Source of the DNA: Saururus chinensis
Lineage: Eukaryota > Streptophyta > Magnoliopsida > Piperales > Saururaceae
NCBI GenBank assembly: GCA_035235625.1
Contig: CP141145.1
Location: 4,464,001-4,528,000, forward strand
DNA: 64,000 nt
Reading direction: 5' to 3'
The notes beneath the pieces were generated by a model. That model was given only the letters and a program-made list of their open reading frames with translations, had not been told where the DNA came from and did not search any database. Position 1 is the first letter of the stretch. Each line of letters starts with the position of its first letter. Shown here piece after piece: positions 25,455-36,098 of the stretch. The position numbers and the translations under genes were made by a program.

Positions 25455-25459
25455 TCTAC

Positions 25460-25857
25460 CCCCTTAGCAAAATCAACTATCTTTGTGAAGGCAAAAGAGA
25501 GTGATAAAGACCCTAATATAGTGCCCAACCCACCTAGGTCAAGAGTGAAAGGAGGAAAAATATGTTTTAGTATTGTCGGTGTATAACATTTGCCACATTG
25601 AGACCCATACTAGAAGAAAATTTCTTAAGAATTACCCTTTCAAACTTAGGTCAAAGAAGAATGAGAAGAAGCACACTATCCCCACTACCCCTAAGTTGCC
25701 CCAACAAATATATGAAAAGAAGATGAAGATAGTGCAGGTGAAGAAGGTCGATCTTCAAGCTTTGAATGATCAATTAGAAAGAACAAGGAAGTATACCTTA
25801 CGTTGGCTTAGGATTAGATGGTTAGATAAGACTAAGGAGTCTCAAATCTCTAAGTAA
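25460..25857 (+). mobile_element. Copia Zn-knuckle and linker remnant after the gypsy insertion
   Basis: Continues the Sirevirus-like reading frame: LAKSTIFVKAKES, then a region with Cys-His-Thr-Lys spacing (NICHIETHTRRKFLKNYPFK) that resembles the second zinc-finger region of Sirevirus polyproteins, with the cysteines partly lost. A stop follows at 25855. Autonomous elements would continue with protease, integrase and reverse transcriptase; none is seen in the next 4 kb. Confidence 0.6.
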
Positions 25858-28800
25858 GAGATTATGATATATGTCCATTGTTTAATTCTTTCTATCATTT
25901 GGACATTTGTGTTTTTTAGTTTTATCACATTTTACTTTGTTTTACATGTCTTTAATTCATAGGTTTTGAATTAAAAAAAATACAATATGATAAAAAACAA
26001 GAAAAGATTAGTGTAGCTTTTGCTTTAGTTTTCAATTGCCTTTGTTTTGGTTTTTGATTATTTCAGCTCTTAGGACATATTGAAATTAATTTTCTTTTAA
26101 GCTGGAAAGCAACAAGATTAGTAGTCAAACATACCTTAACAAAGAAAATGATACACCAAGGAGAGTGAAGATCAATTTTATTTTCTTTTGCTTGATATTG
26201 CAATTCTCTAATTTAAAAAAAAACCTTGCACACTTCATGTTGAGATTCAAGTCACTTTTATGTATGAACTTTAAAAGAGAATTATCAAATATAGTTAACT
26301 TTGGCATTTGGATTTTCTGGGGAGTCTAGGTGATCAAATTATAGGATCCTCGGCTAAATTTCTATTTTGAATTCAAAAGAAAAGAAAATTTCATATAATG
26401 TACTATAATGTTTATGAGTCTTATGTACTTTAATATCTCATTAGATAATGGAATTGTCATCTTAAAGATAATGGGGAAGTGCTACCTACTTAAGTTTGCC
26501 TAGGCTAGTGTCAAGCTCTTATTTGCTTAGCATCTATAAAAATAAATAAAAAACAGAAAAAATGAATGATGCAAGTAGAGAGGATTCAGAAAAAAGTTAA
26601 GCTCTAAAAAAATAAATTAAGAAAATATATCACAACTTAGAAAAAGGCAAGGGATATTAATTATGAGCTTTTGATTATTTTTATCTTTTTAGGAAAATCG
26701 TACACATAGATTCTGGTCAAAAAGAGTTGAAAATTGTGAACTTAGTATTTACTAGGGTTTGAATAAATTTGTTTTAGTTTGGTTAAGAGTAATCTTGCGA
26801 GATTTAAGATTAAAAGAGGCAAGCGTTGACTACATTGGTAGTTTTTTTCCAAAACTTAATAAAATATGTTTAATGTGTCTAAAAGAAGAGAATAAAATTG
26901 ACAATCACATACCAATGAGGTTGAATAATTTAAGGTAAGGTATAATTGAACATTATCAATTGATGCACTTAGATTAAAAGAAAATTATTTAAAAAATGTA
27001 AAAAAAAGCTTCACTTTGCTAATTTTGATTGTTTGATTTTTACTTTGAGTTCTATGTGTTAATTTTTTTATTTTCATGATAAATGTCTTAAAATAATTTT
27101 AGGAATTTATTGAGTTGTTTCCAAAAAAAATTAGATTTTTGTAATTTTTATCATTTTTAAAAAATAAAAAATCACATTTCTTTCAAGATCGATCGACCCA
27201 AACAAATGATCATTGGTTGGGTTTTTTGCACCGAAATTCAATTTTAAATTTAAAAACAATTCATTTTGACTCCATTTCTCTATAAACTTCCTCTAAAGTG
27301 TTTGTAAGAGAGATTAGAGGCGACTTGAGTGAAAATCTACCAGATTTCTTCATCAAATTCTCACTTTTCACTTTGGCCAAGGTGAGTTCCTAAACATAAA
27401 ATTTAATTTTTTGTTGGTTTTTAATTGATTTAAATGAGATTTGAATAGATATGATTGTTAGAAATAGGTAGATTTAGCTTTGTATAAAATGTCATGCAAT
27501 TTGTTTCAGTACAATTTGAGAGTTCATGAAAAATCAAGTATAGTTTCATGGTTTTTGCACAAATTGGGGATTTTTCAAAATTAGATGATCAAAATTGATA
27601 GTATTTCTAGTTATAATGTTTGATCTACACACTTAGATCTACTCTGGGTTCAAATTTGGAGTAAATCTGACACAAATTTTTTTAAGGTTTATTTAAAATT
27701 CAAAATTTGAAATTTGGCACCATTTCAATATATTTTTTAAAATTCTAAATTCTAGGATATTCATGTTGAGTTTAAATGAGACATAATTTTTAGTTCGCCA
27801 ATTATAAGAGTTTTGTTTGCACTTTTTGTCACCCTCACTAACCCCCAAGCTTTGAATTATATGAAGGAATTTGTAGTTTGTAACATTAACAAGCTAATCA
27901 AGAGCCATATTGCTTCATTTCAACATGAGAACTATACTCAGATCCAACTTGTCATTTTGGCTCCATTTGAACTTATTTACACACAAACAAGTTTGATGGG
28001 TACAAAACAATTCCAATAATTTTAAGTTTGAATTTTTCATACACAAAATAGAAAGCCATCACACAAGCAAGTGTAAAAAAATAAATTATAATTACACACA
28101 ACCAAGTTTCATAGAAAGTGTAAAAAAATAAATTATAATTACATTAACCAACACAAAATAGAAAGCCATCATTAATAGCATACATTTGTGTTTCAACTCT
28201 AAGCCCACCAAGGTACTTAGCCTCTACCTCTATTTGAGCCTTCTTCACAAGAAGCACTTTCTCGGCCTCCCCTTTCTACACAGTAGTAAGTTAAAGCCTT
28301 TGAGATGGAAGCAATTTGCAACTAAATTAATCATCAAAGATGGATAGAGATGGCACAAGATAATCTATTAGTTCATGAAAAATAACATAAGCTAAATGCA
28401 ATACATGCATATCACAATGTAAATTCACTTGAAAACAAATGGAAAATACAAAAAGTACAAATATGCATTTATTTCATTTATTGCCTTCCACAAAAGGATT
28501 GGGAATGATGTCAGCATAAGATTCCAACATGAAAATATTCTAAAGCCTTGTTGAACATGGAAGGCCATGAGGGCGGCTATCATAAAATCTTCCAAAATTT
28601 TGTCAAAAACAGCTATAACAATATTGCACATGAGATCCATTTATACTCAGTGCATCTGTGAGTGCGTGTGCCAGGCATTTGCTAGTTGTCGGATGATGAA
28701 TCACCTGCTTGCCCCTTGTTTAACGCCAATCACACAATCATTATTTGATGGCTAGTAATGCACCGAGCACACGCGCTCCTAGATACTATCCGACACATAT

Positions 28801-30229
28801 GAACTTTTTCATTGCAACATTTATACATCCAACATTTGAAACTAGTAGACTATTATAAGGTATATAAAGTACAAGATAGGCTCATGTACCATTGTAAAAT
28901 GATGCAACAATTGTTTTACTTTGGTAATTATACAACCCCTACACTCTTTAATCAATGTGTTTACCAATTAAATATCAACTAACTAGTCTAGAATCATCAA
29001 GAATGCTAAAAGTTCAAGAGTTCATACAAGTGAGTTTCATTATTAAAAGGCCACAACACTTCTCTTACTATTTGTTCAATGCTCTAAGGAGACTTCAAAT
29101 CATATTCATTGTTAGCAAATTCCTTTGTGCAACATGCAGATTGCCTAGATTGTACATAAATTTGTAACATACTACTAAAAAATGTCATTGGTAAATGTAA
29201 AGTTAAATACAATGAAAGAAAATAAATTAATCTCAAACATCAATCGCAATGAGGTACACAATTTAAGCCTAGACATTAAGTATTAGTTAGTATATGCTAG
29301 GTTTGGGAGTTAGCATGTCTGAATATTCTTCAACTTAATATTTTCTTGGTTTGGGAGTTAGCAAGTCAAAATGTTCATCAAAATTCAAGCCCTTCATATT
29401 CACCCCATAACGCATCTCTATTTTAAAAGCTATGAATCCATAATAGCATAGTCACTCCATAAAATATACATACCATTTATATTAAGGGTGAATTATATGG
29501 TACTATGCATAGATATGTACATAAGTACCTCAATAAGCATAATATGCATTGATAACAGAAGCAGCATTTGGGGGAAGGGGGGCAGGGAGGTCATGCATCT
29601 CCTTTTTTTAACCAAATAATTCATAAGGTGGAAATTCACTAGAATTTTGTATTTGGACTATTAAAAAAAAACTAGTAAATATTCAAATTATGAGTTGTTT
29701 GTTATATTCACTAGAGTTTATTTCACCACAAACAATTCAAACTCAATCACCCATCGGAAGGGGGGGGAGGAGTTCATGCATCTCCTTTTTTAACCAAATA
29801 ATTCATAATGTGGAAATTCAATAGAATTTTATCTTTGGATTGGTAAAAAATAAAGTAAATGTACACATTACAAGTTGTTTGTTATATTCACCAAGAGTTT
29901 ATTTCACCACAAACAATTCAAATTCAATCACCCACCGGAAACTATATAAAGACAAAGTTTTTGCTTTGCAGCCAAATTTTCTTGGTTGCCACTATCAGAA
30001 TAGGTTAAAAGACAATGCAAAAGAGAGGAAAAAGCAAAACTTTCCTATTAAGTTACGCAACCATAGAACCAGAAGCATTAATTCACAGATACCTAAATTT
30101 AAAAGTAAAAAATTCATGGCAACATCAATCCAAATCTTCAATAATAAAACATGGAAAGAGCAAAAGAGTGAATAAAGGAAAAGAAATTACATATATTAAC
30201 TACCAAATAGAAACAGAATAACATTCAAT
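25858..30229. other. Non-coding interior of the copia element, with possible later insertion
   Basis: About 4.4 kb without recognisable genes. 25900-27400 is AT-rich; 27183-27200 carries gatcgatcgaccc, like the LTR motif clusters. 28060-28145 contains a short direct repeat (aagtgtaaaaaaataaatta twice). On the minus strand 28280-28160 reads as a basic/acidic helix (EAEKVLLVKKAQIEVEAKYL) that could come from a transposon accessory protein, but this is a guess. Between 28000 and 30200 the composition changes, suggesting an inserted element whose ends were not found. Confidence 0.4.
29575..29940. repeat. Tandem duplication, about 183-bp unit, two copies
   Basis: Each unit begins with a G-run then ggtcatgcatctcctttttt or gttcatgcatctcctttttt, passes through aaccaaataattcata and gagtttatttcaccacaaac, and ends cacccatcggaa or cacccaccggaa. 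Identity is high, so the duplication is more recent than the surrounding decay. Confidence 0.85.
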
Positions 30230-31190
30230 CATGATAGGGGACTCAGGGCATCTAGTAGTGGGCAAGATTGAGTGAGAACAATTTGATGTGAGCGGAGTTA
30301 GTTCATGTACCCCTAGAGACAACTATAGGATGGGTTGAGGCTCGTCCATATTGGGTGAAGTATTTTAGCATGATCTCTACATTGGGTTAGTGTGTTTACT
30401 CTAGGTTGGTCAAGCAGTGGTATGCATCACTCTGTTCGGAGGATGATGATGCACTAATTAGAGTTGGAGGCAGAGTTTAGGTGAGAGTGGTACCTGACAT
30501 CTTAGTAGATGTTATTGGATATGAGAGGAGACAACTCACATATTCAAAGTTTAATGGATATGTATTTCCACTTGATAGTGAGCAACTGGGAGTTTGCTTA
30601 GTCTACCAAGAGGACCTAAGCTAGAGGTTTCTTGGTTGGCACATTCCATGACACGGGATTTTAGGCTACTTCATGTCATAGCAGAGTGTGACATTTGGAG
30701 TGCTAGAAAGTAGAGAGTAGATAGGATGATGACACAACTTCTACACTTCTTGGCACAGGGACAACTAGAGTTGGATCTGCCCTCCATTTTTTTGGTAGGA
30801 TTATGACATTCCCATATGGCTACACATATGAGATGTTACCTTACCTGTACATCCTATGTTGGATTTTAGCTTTGGTATATGTGAGGATACCTAGAGCATA
30901 GCCTGTTATGATAGGCATGGATCCAATTGACATTGCAATGGTTCGTAGGATGCTATCTTACTATCAGAGTGATGTTCATGAGCCACAGAGAGGAGAAAAT
31001 ACATTAGAAGAGGCACCATCACCAATGGATGATCCATATATACCACTTACTATTTCGGAGTTTAGAATGTTTCAAGATGTTGTATTTCAGAGACTTCCAG
31101 ACGTAGATCACTTGCATAGAACCTAACTTCCACATGTAGTTAGTGAGGGGGAGCAGAGCAATGATGATGAGGCTATAGATTGATTTTTTG
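30230..31190 (+). mobile_element. Degenerate extra ORF before the copia 3' LTR
   Basis: Short in-frame stretches can be followed across stops: LVKQWYASLCSEDDD, VRVVPDILVDVIGYERRQL, FPLDSEQLGV and RMMTQLLHFL. The clean end piece 30908-31126 reads MIGMDPIDIAMVRRML and PLTISEFRMFQDVVFQ, with an acidic SNDDEAID near 31165-31185. The layout resembles the plant-transposon-protein type ORFs carried near the 3' end of some LTR elements. The function of such ORFs is unknown. The call rests on weak pattern similarity and position between internal DNA and the 3' LTR. Confidence 0.4.
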
Positions 31191-31704
31191 TACCTTTTGT
31201 TTCACTCTTTCATGTATTTCTTTGTTTAAAACTTGTTTTGTTTAGTTATGTTTCATGTTGACTATGTACCTTGAAATTGATGTTATGTTGGAATATGTGA
31301 TGGACATGTGATGTGTTGATGTTTATATATATTTTCATGTCTTTTAGTGATGGAGATAACTTGATTGTGCTTTAATGAGTATTTTTATTAATTATTGCTT
31401 TAACTTTGTGTCTATTTATGTCAAAAAGTGGGACAAGTCATTAATGAAAAGGAAAATCAAAGTGCTTATCTTTATACTTGATTGGACAATATTATGTAAA
31501 TATTTTTTATTTTAAGTGTGTAGGACATGTACAGGGTTATACAAGGCTTTTCAAGCTCAATTCTAAATGAATTTATGTTAAATGAGTCTATGTTAAGTCT
31601 TTATAGTGTCAAGTTATTTTGTACAATTTGAAAGTCAATACACTATGTCAAGAGTTGTAATTTTATTTTGATTTTCAAATATGTATTGTTTTGATAAGAA
31701 ATAA
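31191..31704. other. Untranslated region between extra ORF and 3' LTR
   Basis: T-rich, gene-free. It lies between the end of the degenerate ORF and the polypurine tract, as expected for a 3' untranslated region of the element. Confidence 0.45.
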
Positions 31705-31718
31705 CCAAAGAGGGAAAT
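31705..31718 (+). promoter_or_regulatory. Polypurine tract of the copia element
   Basis: CCAAAGAGGGAAAT directly abuts the 3' LTR. Purine-rich tracts of this form precede copia 3' LTRs and prime plus-strand DNA synthesis. Confidence 0.7.
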
Positions 31719-33008
31719 TATAAGAACATATGAGTCATATGCCAAGGTTATTGGCTAATATTTTTTATCAAATTATGTCTAAAAACCTTGTGTATGTATT
31801 GAGTCTTACGATCTAATTAGATATTGTTATGGCCAAGTTAGATTTGGAATTGACATATTTGAAAAATAGGAGCAAACATGTTCTTATGAATTAAGACAAA
31901 AGACTGAAGCATATTAAAGGTTTTTGAAGCATATTCAGATCACTTTCGCGTATTAGAATCACTTGGACTACTTTCATAAATGATTTCAGAGGTTTCAGTA
32001 GGTTTTAGGGTAAAAGGGATAAAATGGTAAAAATACAGACTAAATTATCGATTGTTGGATATACAGTTAATTGGAATGATTGATTGGCACTTGATTTTGC
32101 CCTGTGTAAAATGAAGCTAGGTGTTATCGATTGATCACATTCATTAATCGATCGATCGCTTAAAGTATCGTGCACAAAATAAATAGTAAATAATCGATCG
32201 TTGTTTGGAATGATTGATCGCTTCAAGGACTAGTTACCCTAATTAAGTAATTTTGATTTTAATCTCTTTCCATATTCAAGTTAAAGACCTACACCTACTT
32301 AAGGAGCTATATAAGGGTTACAAAATCATGAAATTTGAGAGAGAGAAACCTAGAGGAGATTAGAGAAAAAATATTTATATATTTGGCATATTATTTTTCA
32401 AAGGGGATTCACATGAAGCTTTTAGTTGAAGATCAATGATAAATTCATTAAGCTTTTCCATAACTAAATAGAGATTTTAAAGATGAGTTCCAGTATATCT
32501 CCAATTGGAGATTGAAGATTTCCAAAGGATGGCAATGTCAATACAACAAAAGGAGATTGTTGAAGCCTAGAAGAAGACTTAGACAAAGTAAGGAGGATGA
32601 AGAAGTTTCAAGTGCTTGAGGGAGAAAACTTGAAGGCCAACAATAACAAAGATTTATAAAGATCTAAACAAAAGGAGTTTGTATTAGAGTCAAAACAAAG
32701 GCTTATAGTTCGTTTGTGTCAATGTAAATGATCTTGCTAGCTAATAGTGCGCTGATTTGGTTCCAGTGTGGAATTGTTGTGGTTTTTAACTCGAGTTTTG
32801 GTTTTCCATGTTAAATTTATTGTGTGTTTATGTGTGGATAGAATGCTAATGGTTGATACATCGTGAGTGAGTTTTGAGAGAATATTTATTTAATTCTGTT
32901 ATGTATTAAAATTCTACAAAAAGAGGATAAAACTCATAGTCATACATAATCGGACTAAGGGCGTTCTTGTGATCCGTTATACTCTTATAGATGGATACTA
33001 AACTCACA
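31719..33008 (+). mobile_element. 3' LTR of the Sirevirus-like copia element
   Basis: Homologous to 10519-11728. The terminal TG has become TA (TATAAGAACATATGAGTC), and the end is AAACTCACA. A TATATAAG box is near 32309. Several cgatcgat clusters lie at 32040-32225. Extra length versus the 5' LTR comes from small insertions such as that near 32770-32850. Confidence 0.8.
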
Positions 33009-33076
33009 ACAAATGTCATGACAACAATTTTGTCTTTCCTATTTAAGGGGAAGTGTTTTAGACCGAAAGGCATCTT

Positions 33077-36000
33077 TGTGAGACCCAAAATTTTTATATT
33101 ATTATTTGCTTTTGTTGTGTTAATGGTTTGGTTTGATTATAAATTTTCTTGGTCTTGATTTAAATATTTGTGGGAGAATTGGTTGACTGGTTCTATCAGG
33201 GGTTTACCTGAGGTATGACAAACCTATTCTCCTAGTCATGAGGTGGAAATACTCATAGAGTACATTAGTGTCTAGTGTAAACCACAACATTACCACATGA
33301 TTAGTTACAATTTCCACACATTTCCTTGTATTAAGGAAGTGGGCCCCAGTCTAGGACCAATGAGCATCCTTGTCTTGATGCCAATTTTTTTGAATATTGG
33401 CCTTCATTTGAAATATTTTATGAGCTTGGGCCTTGTCATATTCATTTTATCCAAATTCTAAAGATAAGTTTCATTTATTCCTCAATTGGGCCAATGCAAG
33501 GCTATTTACCCCTTCATTATTATAAATAACCAACTTGGCATCCTCTTCCCTTTGGAACGGCTGAGATTCCAAAGTTGCAAGTGCTCTAGCTTCTCTCTAG
33601 ATGGGATTGCATGTGTTTAAGCTTCATCCATGGTGAGTTAAGAAACTCTACTTCAAGATTTCTTGTGCTTATGATTTGACATGTTCTACTTGCATGCATT
33701 TGATTTCATGTCTTCTACTCTTCAAAGTTCCTTTTTTACCCATGTTTTAGAGCTCCAAATCCTTATTTCATGTTCCTAATCTTGTGTTCCACATTCGAGC
33801 ACAAGAAAATGTTTGATTTGTCTAATTACTAGTGTTTTTAGTCTCTATTTGGTAGAAACATGTTGTTTTTGCTTAGGGTAATGAGACCTAATTTGTTTGT
33901 TAGGGATCCTTTGATTTGGGGAAGAGATTGTAAGAATTATATACTGATTTGAGGTAAGGGGTTTTTATTTGATAAGTTTTCTTTACATTAACATGGATAG
34001 TGTATTGGATCATGCTCTTGATGCATGATGGCTGTGTGAGCTCAAATCTTCTTGGATGTATATTTTGATGATATTTTAACGTGCTTGTGTATGAGTTATA
34101 TTGTATATATCCTATCTAAAGCTTAGATGATGTTTATTCAAAGTTCTATGAGGCTTTGATACATGATTGGACTTGCATTTGCTAAAAAATCTCTCTTTTT
34201 CATAATTCTATGCATGCCCGAGGGGCAATCGATTGGAAAGATATTGTCTTTGGATTTAAGGCAGACCGATCACTCGCCTTATTAGGCCGATCAATTGTCC
34301 ATCCAATCAATCACCCTGTTGGGTAGGGTGATAGGCCATCTGATCAATCAGTATTGGCCATCTAATCAATCGCCCTGGAGGCCCGATCCATTGGCCAAAG
34401 TTACTATTTACTATTTTTAAGGTCCGATTAATCGCCCAATTGGATTTTTACTTATATGCTTTTTTTTAAAATCAAATTTTGATGGTTTCACCATGCCTCA
34501 TACATATGACCAGTAAAGTATTATTATGTTAAAGTATGAATGATTGCATGCATGTGATGTTATTCATGTATGGACTATGCACTAGGCACCATAGATCATT
34601 TATGAGCATGACCACTTATGTCTACATACACTTATGCTTACATGACCATATTATCCACTCATGAACCATGTCTCATGCATGATAGAGCTGTTTACTGGTA
34701 TAAATACTTATGCTTTCATGCATTTAATATTATTCACGCATGAACATGCAGCATGCATCATGAAAATTGTTAGTTAAACCATGTGTAACTATGATTAGTC
34801 ATGAATTGTTTCACTATGATTAGTTGTGATTAGCCATGATATTTCACAATTTTTCTTACTAGCCGCATTGGGAATTTAAGTATCAGTTTTTCGCCTGAAA
34901 GGGCAAGGTTTTCTATCAAAAAGGGCATCTATACCAAAAGGGTAGGTTTCTCTCCAGGTTGAGAAAAGAGGAATGCTATAACAAGAACACTTATTGAGAC
35001 TTCTAGAGTAAGCTCCAAGTTGATTTTTCTATGTGTACCAACTAACTAGGGGCATTTCTAGTTCATAGGAGTGCCAACTGCTTTTGGTATTTCCTTCTTA
35101 GGAATGCTAGGTAAGCAAGCTGCTTTTGATATTTCTGGCTTATGAATATTAGGTAAGCAAATATTCAGAATCTTCGAGTACTGGGATTTCTCTATCGTAT
35201 AATTTGATGCATTATTAAGATAGTTACACAAGTTTTGTGTATGAATTATGACTCTTTATTGAGATACTTACATAGGTTTTGTGTATGAATCATGATTCTC
35301 TATTGAGATATTTATACATATTTTGTGTATAAATTATAATGCTCGATTGAGATATTTACACAGGTTTTGTATATGGATTATGATGCTCTATTGAATATTG
35401 ACATAGTTTTGTGTAAGAACTTAATGCATGCTTGAGATATTTACACAGGTTTTATGTGTATAGATTTGTGCATTGTTGATATGTTTAGAATGATATTTGT
35501 GCAATGGATTTGACGAGTTCTTGTGATATTAACACCAGTATTGCATAAGATTTATTTTATGCATCTTTATATTATGTTTTATGGTGTTAATGTGAGATCC
35601 CTGTTTTCAAACCCTTACTAGATTATGCTCACCCCTTTGCCTTGTTTTATGTTGGGTATTCCTCTATGATCCTCTGTATGGTTGTGCCATGCAGGTGCTT
35701 AGGATGACTGCAAACAAGGTGGAGACTAAAGCGATGCTAAGCAGGGGTAACTTACCTACTATGGGATAGTTGGTAGTTGATGTGTGATGTAGGCTTGAGA
35801 CTTTAGTTATGTTTGTGAGAGAGCTTTCCATTTGATCATATGGACTTGTTTATCACTTATGAAGACTTGAGACTCTCTTATGGCTGTGAACTTAGATGTA
35901 TGTATAAGAATGCTTATGACTATGCTTAATAGCTCTTGTTTAATTTCCTTTTTTTTATAATTGCTTTTGCACAAAGTGGTGGTTGTGTACTCAAATCTAG

Positions 36001-36093
36001 CCTAGGTTTGGGTTAGTAATCAACTCATCTCATCACACCCTTGTCGCTCTTTCTAGCCAAGTTTAGGTCAGAGGATGCAACGAGGGTGTGATA
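33077..36093 (+). mobile_element. Solo LTR, 3017 bp (gypsy type)
   Basis: Begins TGTGAGACCCAAAATTTTTA and ends GGTGTGATA (final CA changed to TA). The exact duplication atctt flanks it (33072-33076 and 36094-36098). A TATAAATA box is at 33521-33528, then a long downstream leader. The body includes a cluster of gatcaatcgccc-type motifs (34215-34450) and a 44-bp tandem array at 35218-35470. No coding region and no partner LTR are seen. Confidence 0.8.
35218..35470 (+). repeat. 44-bp tandem repeat, about five to six units, inside the solo LTR
   Basis: The motif tatttacacaggttttgtgt recurs at about 35221, 35265, 35309 and 35353 with exact 44-bp spacing, then in shorter, diverged units to about 35470. 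Confidence 0.85.
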
Positions 36094-36098
36094 ATCTT

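Noticed and set aside
10514..33013. A target duplication for the copia element
   Set aside because: Flanking five bases are atgtg and acaaa and do not match, so the LTR pair is supported by structure only.
32906..33088. Minus-strand peptide with KMPFGLK, as in reverse transcriptases
   Set aside because: Only seven residues match; the rest of the frame does not, and the DNA straddles the end of a copia LTR flank and a solo LTR start.
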